NCBI RefSeq assembly: GCF_007753265.1
Contig: NZ_CP036349.1
Location: 3,815,363-3,879,362, forward strand
Origin: Botrimarina mediterranea
Lineage (GTDB): Bacteria; Planctomycetota; Planctomycetia; Pirellulales; Lacipirellulaceae
Length of the DNA stretch: 64,000 nt
Direction of reading: 5' to 3'
The position numbers and the translations under genes were made by a program. Each line of letters begins with the position of its first letter. The first letter of the stretch is position 1. Shown one piece after another: positions 35,578 to 43,588 of this stretch. The notes under the pieces are model-generated. The model was not told the DNA's origin, did no database searches, and saw only the letters and a list, made by a program, of their open reading frames with translations.

Positions 35578-36258
35578 TCACCTCCGCCGCACCGCGGCCG
35601 CCAGGCCGAGGGCGCCGAGCACCAGCACGCTGCTGGTCGGCTCGGGCACAGGGACGTTGATCCCTTGCAGCGTCGTTGAGAACACCGGGCCCGTCGATCC
35701 GATGCGGGCGTGGATCGTCGCCGTGCCGATCGGGGCGAAGGCGGTCGCGTTGGTGAGGATCGAGTTGAAGTACGATTCGGCCGGGGCCACGATCGGCGAC
35801 GTTGTGTACTGGAACCTCAAGCCCTCGCCGTCGGCGCTGCGGCTCGCTAGATTCGGCCCGACATCGCCCAACCCATCGGTGCGGAACTCGACATCGGTCG
35901 TATACCCGCCGTAGCCCGTAATCGTCATCGCGATGATCTCGATCGGTGCGGCGCCGATCGTTGAAACGGTGTCGCGTAGCCGCGGAGAGAAGACAAGCGT
36001 CTCTAGATCGTCTGAGCGAGAGACACGGTCTTGGAAGTTGCCAGACAGGAGCAGGTTGTCGCCGGCGTCGCGAATTTCAAACGGACGGAGCGGGTCGTCC
36101 TGCACCGTACCCGCCAGTTCCGGCGCGACGGCGACCGTTGTGCCAGCCAGGCCAACAACGCCGCCCGGCGCAAGTAACGCAGCCCCGGCGAAATCGGCCA
36201 CGGAGGTCAAAGCGGCGACAATCGCCATCGACTGGGAGAGCTTAGTGATTGCAGACAT
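35578..36258 (-). CDS. PEP-CTERM sorting-domain protein
   Basis: A 226-residue exported protein of unknown function. MSAITKLSQSMAIVAALTSV is a signal peptide with cleavage near DFAGA. The mature part is beta-rich with an N-terminal region that resembles no enzyme I know. The C-terminus NVPVPEPTSSVLVLGALGLA followed by VRRR is the exosortase recognition signal. It is separated from the first PEP-CTERM cluster by 30 kb and has no exosortase or partner gene nearby. It is divergent from dapF across a 230-base gap. Confidence 0.8.
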   Translation of the reverse strand: MSAITKLSQSMAIVAALTSVADFAGAALLAPGGVVGLAGTTVAVAPELAGTVQDDPLRPFEIRDAGDNLLLSGNFQDRVSRSDDLETLVFSPRLRDTVSTIGAAPIEIIAMTITGYGGYTTDVEFRTDGLGDVGPNLASRSADGEGLRFQYTTSPIVAPAESYFNSILTNATAFAPIGTATIHARIGSTGPVFSTTLQGINVPVPEPTSSVLVLGALGLAAAVRRR

Positions 36259-36447
36259 TCTCGATTACCGGGTTAGTGTTGGGAGGAAGAGCGAAGCCCT
36301 CATACACCGCCAATCCGATTTCCGAGTCACCACCCGACACCCAGCAACCAATTTCTCAAAAGCCGCTGCACTTGCCGTCTGGCTTACAATTCCCAACCGT
36401 TAATCAATCCTCCCGAATCTGCTAACCTGACGAGAATCGCACCTTCC

Positions 36448-36461
36448 GCTTGCGATCCCCA
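36448..36461. repeat. Remnant of a family B arm upstream of dapF
   Basis: CGCTTGCGATCCCC is identical to the start of the right arms of the family B pairs, after which similarity is lost to a C-rich run. It lies 27 bases before the dapF ATG with no partner arm nearby, and could be a decayed solo copy. Confidence 0.5.
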
Positions 36462-36488
36462 CACCTCCCTTCCCACCCTCACCACCCC

Positions 36489-37379
36489 ATGCGCTTCACC
36501 AAGATGCACGGCTGTGGCAACGACTACGTCGTTGTCGAAGCGCTCCGGGGCGGACTCGCCGAGCGCTACGCCGCCGCGCCGATCGACGCCGCTAGCGGCT
36601 TAGCGGCGTCGATGTGCAACCGCCATTATGGCGTCGGCGCGGATGGCTTCGTGCTGATCTTGCCCGAGACCCGCGACGACTCGGACGCGGCGTTCGAGAT
36701 GCGGATGTACAACCCCGACGGGTCGTACTCCGCCATGTGCGGCAACGCCCTGCGTTGCGTCGCCAAGCGGCTCGCCGACACCGGGGAGTTCGACGGTGAC
36801 GCGGTCGTTGTCCGCACCGCCGATACCCTCGTGCCGATGCGGATCATTAGCCGCGACCCGGCAGGGAGGGCCGAGCGTATCGAAGCCGATCTCGGTGAAC
36901 CGATCTTCGCCCCCGACTCGATCCCCTGCCGGCTCTCCGCAGGCCCCGAAGGCGATTTGCGATCCGCGGTCATCGAACACGCCGGCGGCGCGCGAACAGC
37001 GACGGTCCTCTCGATGGGTAACCCACATTGCGTGCTGTTCGTCGATGAGTCGCCTTCGGACGAACTCGTCACCACCGTCGGTCCGCAGATCGAGACCCAC
37101 CCCGCGTTCCCACAGCGGACGAATGTCGAGTTCGTGCAAGTGCTGGCGCCGAACCGCTTACGGCAACGCACCTGGGAACGCGGTGCCGGCGAGACGCTCG
37201 CCTGTGGCAGCGGCGCCTGCGCCGTCGCTGTCGCCGCCGTTCTAACGGGCCGCACCGAGCGAGCCGCCACGATCCAGCTATCGGGGGGCGAACTCGACCT
37301 CCTCTGGCGCGAATCCGACAATCACGTCGTCATGACGGGACCTGCGGTCGAAGTCTTCACCGGCGAATGGTCGATGTAA
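36489..37379 (+). CDS. dapF: Diaminopimelate epimerase
   Basis: A 296-residue cytoplasmic enzyme converting LL- to meso-diaminopimelate for lysine and peptidoglycan. MRFTKMHGCGNDYVVVEAL is the family N-terminus, so the ATG at 36489 is chosen; the 13 codons before it come from spacer sequence. The two catalytic cysteines are in YSAMCGNALRC and GETLACGSGACA. Length is close to the usual 275-290. The presence of this enzyme fits peptidoglycan synthesis in Pirellulales. A C-type repeat begins seven bases after its stop. Confidence 0.95.
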   Translation: MRFTKMHGCGNDYVVVEALRGGLAERYAAAPIDAASGLAASMCNRHYGVGADGFVLILPETRDDSDAAFEMRMYNPDGSYSAMCGNALRCVAKRLADTGEFDGDAVVVRTADTLVPMRIISRDPAGRAERIEADLGEPIFAPDSIPCRLSAGPEGDLRSAVIEHAGGARTATVLSMGNPHCVLFVDESPSDELVTTVGPQIETHPAFPQRTNVEFVQVLAPNRLRQRTWERGAGETLACGSGACAVAVAAVLTGRTERAATIQLSGGELDLLWRESDNHVVMTGPAVEVFTGEWSM

Positions 37380-37385
37380 AGCTCG

Positions 37386-37470
37386 GTGGGAGGCATCTCC
37401 AGACGCCGATTAAGGTGTCCAGACCGATGGGGTGTGGTGCGCGAAATCGGGGTCTGGAGACCCGTCCCAC
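37386..37470. repeat. Inverted-repeat element, family C, copy 1
   Basis: An 85-base element. GTGGGAGGCATCTCCAGACG (then CCGATTA) and AATCGGGGTCTGGAGACCCG (then TCCCAC) pair over about 27 bases with a 30-base middle GTGTCCAGACCGATGGGGTG. It begins seven bases after the dapF stop. Other copies: 42391-42478, 44530-44615, 58923-59006. Confidence 0.88.
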
Positions 37471-37579
37471 AGCTTGCGATTCAATCGGTCTTTCGCCAAT
37501 CGGCGCGTTTTCGGTACGAATCGCGTCGGGATGCTGGCGCCGCGGAGCGGGCTGAGAAGCTAGGCACGGAAGCTGGGCG

Positions 37580-38332
37580 ATGAAGCGTAAGATCAAGCTC
37601 AAAGGCATGAACGGCGCCGCGGGGCACGCGTTCACCTACTTTATGCGGGCGTGGATGAGCACGCTCCGCTACGAGTGCGTCTACGCCGACCCGTCACTCG
37701 ACCCGGTCCGCGGCATCCACCGGCCGCGGCTGTATCTGGTCTGGCACGAGTACCTGCTGGCGCCGCTGTACCTGCGCCCCTACACGGACCTCTCGATCCT
37801 CGTCAGCCAGCACATCGACGCGGACGTGCTGGAAGCGATCGCCGCCGCGTCGGGCTTCGGCTGCGTCCGCGGCTCGACGGGCCGGGGCGGCGTCGCCGCT
37901 CTCCGCCAGCTATCCGAGCGTGGCAAGCAACAGCACCTCGTGATCACGCCCGACGGCCCGCGCGGCCCGCGCCGCGAAGTCGCAGCGGGTCCCGTTTACT
38001 TGGCGTCACGCCTTGGCCTGCCAATTGTCTTCATCGCCGTCGCGTACGACCGCTGCTGGCGCACCAAAAGCTGGGACTGCTTCGCGGTGCCGCGGCCGTT
38101 CACGACGGCCCGTGCCCTGCTCAGCGCCGAGCACCACGTCGCGCCCGACCTCGACCGCAATGCGATCGAGTCCCGCCGGCTTGAGATCCAAACGGAGTTC
38201 AACCGTCTCACCGACGAAGCCGAAGCCTGGGCCGCAACGCAGCGCACACGCCCCGACGCCGTCCCCGTACGCCGCGAACGCTCGCTGCCCAAGATGAAAG
38301 AGGTTCCGCAGCCTCGACGGCTTGCCGCTTAG
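37580..38332 (+). CDS. DUF374 lysophospholipid acyltransferase-like protein
   Basis: A 250-residue protein of the LPLAT/DUF374 group. LVWHEYLLAPLYLRPYTDLS corresponds to the acyltransferase His box in altered form (WHE in place of H-x4-D), RGSTGRGGVAALRQL and ITPDGPRGPRREVAAGPVYL to the substrate-binding motifs typical of DUF374. Members are thought to acylate lipid A or related envelope lipids at the inner membrane. The C-terminal 40 residues are basic and extend beyond the family core. The gene follows dapF by 200 bases and precedes xseA by 88; no operon is certain. Confidence 0.8.
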   Translation: MKRKIKLKGMNGAAGHAFTYFMRAWMSTLRYECVYADPSLDPVRGIHRPRLYLVWHEYLLAPLYLRPYTDLSILVSQHIDADVLEAIAAASGFGCVRGSTGRGGVAALRQLSERGKQQHLVITPDGPRGPRREVAAGPVYLASRLGLPIVFIAVAYDRCWRTKSWDCFAVPRPFTTARALLSAEHHVAPDLDRNAIESRRLEIQTEFNRLTDEAEAWAATQRTRPDAVPVRRERSLPKMKEVPQPRRLAA

Positions 38333-38420
38333 GGGCGTGAGGTCTTCCAGCGCCGCGGGCGACCCATACCGCTAAGCGGCGAGCCGCGTCACAATTGGGT
38401 CTTCACGCAAGGAGGCCCAC

Positions 38421-39644
38421 GTGTCGCGAGCTGCCATCGTTTCCGAACCGCTCACCGTCGCCGCGCTTACGGCGCAGCTCAAGGACACGCTCGAATCGGC
38501 TTTCCCCAGCGTGTGGGTCGCCGGCGAGGTGTCGAACTTCTCGCGTCCCTCGTCGGGCCACTGCTACTTCACGCTGAAGGATAACACGGCCCAAATCCGC
38601 GCCGTGATGTGGAAGGGCGCCGCGTCGCGGCTGCGGTTCGACCTCGGCGACGGGCTCGATCTGGTCTGTCACGGATCGATCGACCTCTACGCCCCGCGCG
38701 GCAGCTACCAACTCGTCATCAAAGAGGCCCAACCCCGTGGCGTCGGCGCGCTGGAGCTGCAACTCCAGAGGCTGCGCGAAAAGCTCGCCGCCGAAGGGCT
38801 CTTCGATCGCGCCAACAAGCGACCGCTGCCGGCGTTCCCACGGCGGATCGCCTTCGTCACCAGCCCCACCGGCGCCGCGATCCGCGACTTCTTGCAGGTG
38901 CTCAGCCGCCGCTGGCGCGGGGTGGACGTGCTCGTGATCCCCGCGCGGGTGCAGGGCGAGGGCGCGGCCGCCGAGATCGTCGCCGGCATCCGCGCCGCCA
39001 ATCGCCTCCGCCCGATGCTCGACGTGCTTGTCGTCGGTCGCGGCGGCGGCAGCCTCGAAGACCTCTGGTGCTTCAACGAAGAGCCCGTCGTCCGCGCGAT
39101 CGCCGCCTCGAAGGTCCCGGTGATCTCGGCCGTAGGCCACGAGATTGACGTCACGCTCGCCGACCTCGCCGCCGACGTCCGCGCGCTGACGCCCAGCGAA
39201 GCCGCCGAACGCGTCGCCCCCTCCGCTGATGAGATTAGCGACCGACTCCGCTCACTCAGCGGCAGGCTTCACGGCGGCATGCGGCGCCGGGTGCTCATGT
39301 CGCGCGACCGCGTCGAACGCGCGGGCCGCAGCCGGCCCTTCGCAAGACCGCACGCCATGCTGCAAGACGCGATGCGCCAGCTGGACGAACTCGACGCCGC
39401 CGCGGTCCGTTCGATCCGGCGGCGGATCGAACGCGGCGGCGCACGGATGGCGACGATCGCCGGCAAGCTCGAATCGCTCAGCCCGCTCGGCGTCCTCGAA
39501 CGTGGCTACTCGCTGACGACCGATGCGCGCGGTAAACTCGTGCGCGCGATGGATGACGTGTCGATCGGCGATCGCTTGACGACACGCCTCTTACGCGGCG
39601 AGGTCATCAGCATGGTCGAGAGCGTCAATGACACCGCGAATTAG
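38421..39644 (+). CDS. xseA: Exodeoxyribonuclease VII large subunit
   Basis: A 407-residue nuclease subunit that with XseB degrades single-stranded DNA. An N-terminal OB-fold (SVWVAGEVSNFSRPSSGHCY) is followed by RRIAFVTSPTGAAIRDFLQV and LVVGRGGGSLEDLWCFNEEP with AVGHEIDVTLADLAADVRALTP, the catalytic-domain signatures, then a C-terminal coiled coil. The start is GTG, fixed by a strong AAGGAGG site five bases upstream (38409-38415). The small-subunit gene xseB is 10 kb away at 49491-49901. It converges with an SDR gene across a perfect palindrome. Confidence 0.95.
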   Translation: MSRAAIVSEPLTVAALTAQLKDTLESAFPSVWVAGEVSNFSRPSSGHCYFTLKDNTAQIRAVMWKGAASRLRFDLGDGLDLVCHGSIDLYAPRGSYQLVIKEAQPRGVGALELQLQRLREKLAAEGLFDRANKRPLPAFPRRIAFVTSPTGAAIRDFLQVLSRRWRGVDVLVIPARVQGEGAAAEIVAGIRAANRLRPMLDVLVVGRGGGSLEDLWCFNEEPVVRAIAASKVPVISAVGHEIDVTLADLAADVRALTPSEAAERVAPSADEISDRLRSLSGRLHGGMRRRVLMSRDRVERAGRSRPFARPHAMLQDAMRQLDELDAAAVRSIRRRIERGGARMATIAGKLESLSPLGVLERGYSLTTDARGKLVRAMDDVSIGDRLTTRLLRGEVISMVESVNDTAN

Positions 39645-39662
39645 CCCCCCATCGCAATTAAC

Positions 39663-39683
39663 CCCCCGGTCAATGACCGGGGG
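39663..39683. terminator. Perfect palindrome between convergent xseA and SDR genes
   Basis: CCCCCGGTCA-A-TGACCGGGGG is a perfect 10-base inverted repeat around one base. An alternative outer pairing uses TTAGCCCCC (39641-39649) with GGGGGCTAA (39679-39687). The two mutually exclusive hairpins lie in the 54-base gap between convergent genes and probably end transcription from both sides. Confidence 0.6.
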
Positions 39684-39698
39684 CTAAATGTAGGGAAT

Positions 39699-40526
39699 TT
39701 AAACCCTCATATAGCGCCGCAACAACCAATCCCCCAGCGCCGGCGAGAGTTGCGACAGCGCGAACAACAACCGAGCCTTCGCGGGCACGATCAGCTCGCT
39801 CTTACCAGCAATTGCCGCTTGCACGATGCGGTCCGCGAGCCAATCCGGGTCAATCGCCTTGACCTTGGCGCCCCCACCCGGCCGCCGCGCCGCCTCCGGC
39901 AATCCCTCGGCCTGCGTGTCGTAGCGTGTGCCGCCGTCCTTCCGCGCCAGCGGGCCCGGCATCACCAACAGGGGCTTCAAGCCAACGGGCCCGAGTTCCA
40001 TCCGCAACTGCTGAGCCAAGGCCGACAGCGGATGCTTGCTAGCCGGATACGCCCCGAGATAGGCCGGCGCCACGCGCGTTGCTAACGAACCAATCAGCAC
40101 CAGCCTGCCACCCCGCTCAGCGAAGGGCTCGCCGAGCGCCGTCGCCAACTCGGCCGCCGCGAAAAAGTTGATCGCCATCAGGCGTTCGAACTCGCTCCGC
40201 GGCGTCTCGACGATCCGCCCGCGGGTCGAAAGGCCCGCCGCATGGCAGACGAAGTCGAGCGGCGCTTCCCGCTGAGCCTCACGGACAACGTGGGTGGGGG
40301 CGCCCGCCTCGGAGAGGTCCGCCGAGTGCCTGCCGGCTACCTGGCCCGGATACAGCGTGGTCAGGCGGTCGTAGGCGGCCTCCAGACGGCCCACATCGCG
40401 GGCGACAAGCGTTACCGCCATCCCCGCCCGGGCGGCGGCGTGGGCGATCGCCAACCCCAGCCCCGCCGAGGCGCCGGTGACGAGGGCGTGGCGGCAAGTT
40501 TCTGGTTGGTCGCTGGGGGTCGGCAT
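39699..40526 (-). CDS. Short-chain dehydrogenase/reductase
   Basis: A 275-residue Rossmann-fold oxidoreductase. HALVTGASAGLGLAIAHAA holds the cofactor loop T-G-x-x-x-G-x-G, CHAAGLSTRGRIVE the N-A-G-like motif in altered form (H-A-A-G), INFFAAAELATALGE the structural Asn, LIGSLATRVAPAYLGAYPASK the catalytic Ser, Tyr and Lys. Loss of Asn in the NAG motif is unusual but tolerated. The C-terminus has a hydrophobic segment (RLLFALSQLSPALGDWLLRR) as in membrane-associated SDRs. Substrate unknown. It is divergent from pyk. Confidence 0.85.
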   Translation of the reverse strand: MPTPSDQPETCRHALVTGASAGLGLAIAHAAARAGMAVTLVARDVGRLEAAYDRLTTLYPGQVAGRHSADLSEAGAPTHVVREAQREAPLDFVCHAAGLSTRGRIVETPRSEFERLMAINFFAAAELATALGEPFAERGGRLVLIGSLATRVAPAYLGAYPASKHPLSALAQQLRMELGPVGLKPLLVMPGPLARKDGGTRYDTQAEGLPEAARRPGGGAKVKAIDPDWLADRIVQAAIAGKSELIVPAKARLLFALSQLSPALGDWLLRRYMRV

Positions 40527-40776
40527 AAGGGGAGGTTAAGCAGGCTTGCTACTGCCGGGCAGGCCCCCAGCAGCCCTGCGACGCCGATTTACGCCGGATG
40601 CCCGGCATTTCCGGCTCAATCCTTAACAAGGTTTTCCGTTTCGCGCTTCACGGGCGGGGCGTTTCGTGTAACGCTTTGGCTTACGCAACCCCGCGGGCGG
40701 CCGTCCGGTCTGCCCCACTGCCCCGGCCCCCCGGGCAGCCCCCCTCCCCTTCCCCGCCGACCCCCGGCGCCAAACG

Positions 40777-42360
40777 ATGACCACCGAGAACGTCGAGTCG
40801 CCGTCATTGGTCGCGGCCGAAGCCACCGCCTCGCTCGCCGAGGCGGTCCGTACCCCGCTCAACACCCCCGTGCCGATGCCCAACCCCGCCGACCTCCGCA
40901 GCAATGCCCGCACCAAGATTGTCGCCACAGTCGGCCCCGCGTGCTCCGATCCGGAGATGCTCAAGAAGCTAGCGATCGCGGGCGTCGATGTGTTCCGCCT
41001 CAACATGGCGCACGGCGACATCGAACGCCAGCAGCAGAATGTCGATACGATCCGCCAGATCAGCGAAGAGCTGAACCACCCCCTGGCCATCCTGGTGGAC
41101 CTCGCCGGTCCAAAGTTCCGTCTTGGCGAAGTCGCCGGCGATCCACTCTTCTGCGAGCATGGCCGCGAGTTCTTCTTTGTCGCCGGCGACCAGCCCGGCG
41201 CCGAGAACGAGTTCACTTGCAGTTACAAGCCGCTCGTGAAGGAACTGGCGGTCGGCAACCACGTGATGCTTGCCGACGGCACCGTGTGCATGGAGGTCGT
41301 CGAGAAAACGCCCGGCCGGGCTCGCGTCCGCGTTATTCAGCAAGGGACCATCCGCAGCCGCCAGGGCATCAACCTCCCCGACGTCAAGCTGAGCGCCCCG
41401 GCGATCAGCATGACCGACCACCAGCACGCCGAGTGGGCCGCCAAGGCGGGCGTCGATTTCGTCAGCCTCTCATTCGTCCGCAAGCCGGACGAGGTCCACG
41501 CGCTGCGCGACATCCTCCAGTCGAACGGCTCGGAGGCGCTGGTGATCGCCAAGATCGAGAAGCGTGAGGCGCTCGATCGACTCGATCAGATCGTCGCCGC
41601 GGCGGACGGCATCATGGTCGCGCGTGGCGACTTGGGCGTCGAGATCGACGTTGCCGAGATGCCCGTTGAGCAGAAGCGGATCATCAACACGTGCCACCGG
41701 CACGAGAAGCCGGTGATCATCGCCACGCAGATGCTCGATAGCATGCACGAGAACCTGCGGCCGAAACGTTCCGAAGTGACCGACGTGGCCAACGCGATCC
41801 TCGACGGCGGCGACGCCTGCATGCTGTCCGGCGAAACGGCGATCGGCAACTACCCGCTCGAAGCCGTGCAGATGATGAACCGCATCGCGCTGGCGACCGA
41901 GCGGAGCCTCTCTGAGCGGCCGCCGCGCGACGCCGACGCCGTACCGGTCGGCAAGCGATTGCACGACGTGACGCGGGCCGTCGTCCGCGGCGCCGGCTCG
42001 ATGGCTCACACGCTGCGGGCGAAATTGGTCGTCGCGGCAAGCTTCTCCGGCCGTACGGCGATGGCCCTCTCGCAACAGCGTAGCTTCACGCCGACGATCG
42101 GCGTCAGCGACAACGAACAGACGCTGCGGAAGATGTGCCTCTACTGGGGCGTGACGCCACTCCGCGGAGCGCCGGCGTTCGACACCCAGGCGCTGATCCG
42201 TTACATGGACGCCTGGGCGATCGAGAACGGTTTCGCCGTGAAGGGCGACCGGATCGTGATCGTCGGCGGCTCGCACCTCACCGCCGGCCCCGACGGCTCA
42301 CAAGAGATGACCAGCGGCGTGCACGACATCGTCATCGTGCACGAAGTGGAGGGGACCTAG
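40777..42360 (+). CDS. pyk: Pyruvate kinase (probably K+-independent type)
   Basis: A 527-residue enzyme making ATP and pyruvate from phosphoenolpyruvate. After a 44-residue non-family extension come RTKIVATVGPACSDPE, VDVFRLNMAHGD, LVDLAGPKFRLGE, IAKIEKREALDRLDQIV, GIMVARGDLGVEI and IIATQMLDSMHENLRPKRSE, the complete active-site set with the catalytic Lys in IAKIEK. The C-terminal allosteric domain is present. The usual potassium-ligand Ser of R-x-N-x-S-H-G is Ala, and the D-T-K-G-P-E segment is D-L-A-G-P-K; Lys at that last position is known from potassium-independent pyruvate kinases. Confidence 0.94.
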   Translation: MTTENVESPSLVAAEATASLAEAVRTPLNTPVPMPNPADLRSNARTKIVATVGPACSDPEMLKKLAIAGVDVFRLNMAHGDIERQQQNVDTIRQISEELNHPLAILVDLAGPKFRLGEVAGDPLFCEHGREFFFVAGDQPGAENEFTCSYKPLVKELAVGNHVMLADGTVCMEVVEKTPGRARVRVIQQGTIRSRQGINLPDVKLSAPAISMTDHQHAEWAAKAGVDFVSLSFVRKPDEVHALRDILQSNGSEALVIAKIEKREALDRLDQIVAAADGIMVARGDLGVEIDVAEMPVEQKRIINTCHRHEKPVIIATQMLDSMHENLRPKRSEVTDVANAILDGGDACMLSGETAIGNYPLEAVQMMNRIALATERSLSERPPRDADAVPVGKRLHDVTRAVVRGAGSMAHTLRAKLVVAASFSGRTAMALSQQRSFTPTIGVSDNEQTLRKMCLYWGVTPLRGAPAFDTQALIRYMDAWAIENGFAVKGDRIVIVGGSHLTAGPDGSQEMTSGVHDIVIVHEVEGT

Positions 42361-42390
42361 TCCTCCCGACCGCCGAGCTAACCACTATGT

Positions 42391-42478
42391 CTGTAGGAGG
42401 CGTCTCCAGACGCCGATTTCGCGCGCCACGCCGTCAACGGTTAGAAGCCGTAATCGGCGTCGGAGACGCCTCCTACAG
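42391..42478. repeat. Inverted-repeat element, family C, copy 2
   Basis: An 88-base copy. CTGTAGGAGGCGTCTCCAGA (then CGCCGATT) pairs with AATCGGCGTCGGAGACGCCT (then CCTACAG). Its arms carry compensating changes relative to the other copies (CGCC/GGCG where copy 3 has CCCC/GGGG), which is evidence that pairing is maintained. It is followed 23 bases later by an E element. Confidence 0.9.
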
Positions 42479-42501
42479 TTTCATTGCACGACAGGCTAGT
42501 T

Positions 42502-42588
42502 AACCACAGAGCCACAGAGAGCTCAGAAAGAAAACACCGAGGCAATCGTCTCTGTGCTTAAATCCGTGCCCTCTGTGGCTCTGTGGTT
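42502..42588. repeat. Inverted-repeat element, family E, copy 1 (CACAGAG units)
   Basis: AACCACAGAGCCACAGAGAG and CTCTGTGGCTCTGTGGTT form the outer arms of an 87-base palindrome in the gap between the convergent pyk and glycine-zipper genes. It ends 14 bases before the stop of the latter. The same C-then-E order recurs at 44530-44769. Confidence 0.88.
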
Positions 42589-42602
42589 GAATCCCTACCC
42601 AA

Positions 42603-43274
42603 TCACCAGCAGTGGCCGTGGTGATGGTGCGGATGCCCACCGAAACTGAAGTACAGCCGTGGCGGTGGCGGCTCGTAGTAGAACACCGGGCGGCGGTCGA
42701 TCACCACCGCCGGTGGCGGGGCTAAAGCAGGGGCTGCGGGCGCCATGTAGCTTGACGTTGGGCCCGCTGACGCACGTTGAGCGGCGATCAGCACCGCGTC
42801 GCTAACGCCGGCTTGCTTGAGCTGGATGAGGCCCTGGGGGCTCAGGTCGAGCCGGGCGCCACGCTGCTGGATGGCGCCGGCGATGACCGCCTCGCTAAGC
42901 CCCGACTGCGTCATCTGCGCGAGGTCGTAGTTGGTGACCGCTTGGGCAGCCGCCTGGATATTGGCGCTGTGGGCGGTGGCGTAACCATTCTGCGCGACCC
43001 GTTCGTCGGTGGCGTCTTTCGAGCGGCCCAGCAGGTTGCCGGTGATCGCGCCGATGCCGGCGCCGATCAGGGCGCCCTCGCCACCTTTGCCCTTGCCGCC
43101 GCCGATTAAGGCGCCGGTGATTGCCCCCAGGCCGCCGCCGACGACCGTCCCTTGGGCCGTGTCGTTGCGGTAATAGTCCTGCGACGGGGCGTAGGTGTAC
43201 TGAGCGGCGGCGTCCCCGGCGGCCAGCGACGCGGCGGCCGCCAGCAGGAAGACGCGGGTACCAAAGACTCGCAT
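42603..43274 (-). CDS. Glycine-zipper envelope protein
   Basis: A 223-residue exported protein. Signal peptide MRVFGTRVFLLAAAASLAAG, cleaved near DAAAQ. Residues 42-88 (GTVVGGGLGAITGALIGGGK, GALIGAGIGAITGNLLGRS) are two glycine-zipper helices of the kind found in outer-membrane-inserting proteins such as SlyB/OmpA-like lipoproteins. A conserved middle region (TQSGLSEAVIAGAIQQRGAR, QLKQAGVSDAVLIA) resembles the repeated helical pair seen in planctomycete glycine-zipper proteins. The tail is Pro-rich and ends GGHPHHHHGHCW, a potential metal-binding His cluster. Function unknown. Confidence 0.75.
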   Translation of the reverse strand: MRVFGTRVFLLAAAASLAAGDAAAQYTYAPSQDYYRNDTAQGTVVGGGLGAITGALIGGGKGKGGEGALIGAGIGAITGNLLGRSKDATDERVAQNGYATAHSANIQAAAQAVTNYDLAQMTQSGLSEAVIAGAIQQRGARLDLSPQGLIQLKQAGVSDAVLIAAQRASAGPTSSYMAPAAPALAPPPAVVIDRRPVFYYEPPPPRLYFSFGGHPHHHHGHCW

Positions 43275-43402
43275 GGTGGGCTCGGAGCGCGGGACGCTCA
43301 GGCGGGGTCGCGGGGTGTTAGCGCTCGCTCGTTGCGGGCGCTATCGTCATATATCGGCTAGAGGCCAGACGGCGGTAGACCGATTCCAAACGGGGGGTAG
43401 AA

Positions 43403-43587
43403 GTCTCGCGCAGAGACGCTGAGACGCTGAGGGGTAAGTTCAAAGACTCACGCAAAGGCGCGAAGTCGCCAAGGATTCGTAGTTGTGCGATCACCTACGA
43501 TGGCGGTCTTCTATAAATCTTTATCTTTCGCGCCTTGGTGACTTTGCGTGAGTCTTCGCGACGTGCCTCTGCGTCTCCGCGCGAGAC
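43403..43587. repeat. Nested inverted repeat, family F, copy 2
   Basis: The outer arms GTCTCGCGCAGAGACGC (43403-43419) and GCGTCTCCGCGCGAGAC (43571-43587) enclose inner arms AAGACTCACGCAAAGGCGCG (from 43443) and ACTTTGCGTGAGTCTT (to 43556). It ends one base before the stop codon of the DUF6263-like paralog. Half of the outer arm recurs alone at about 24411-24430. Confidence 0.88.
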
Positions 43588-43588
43588 A

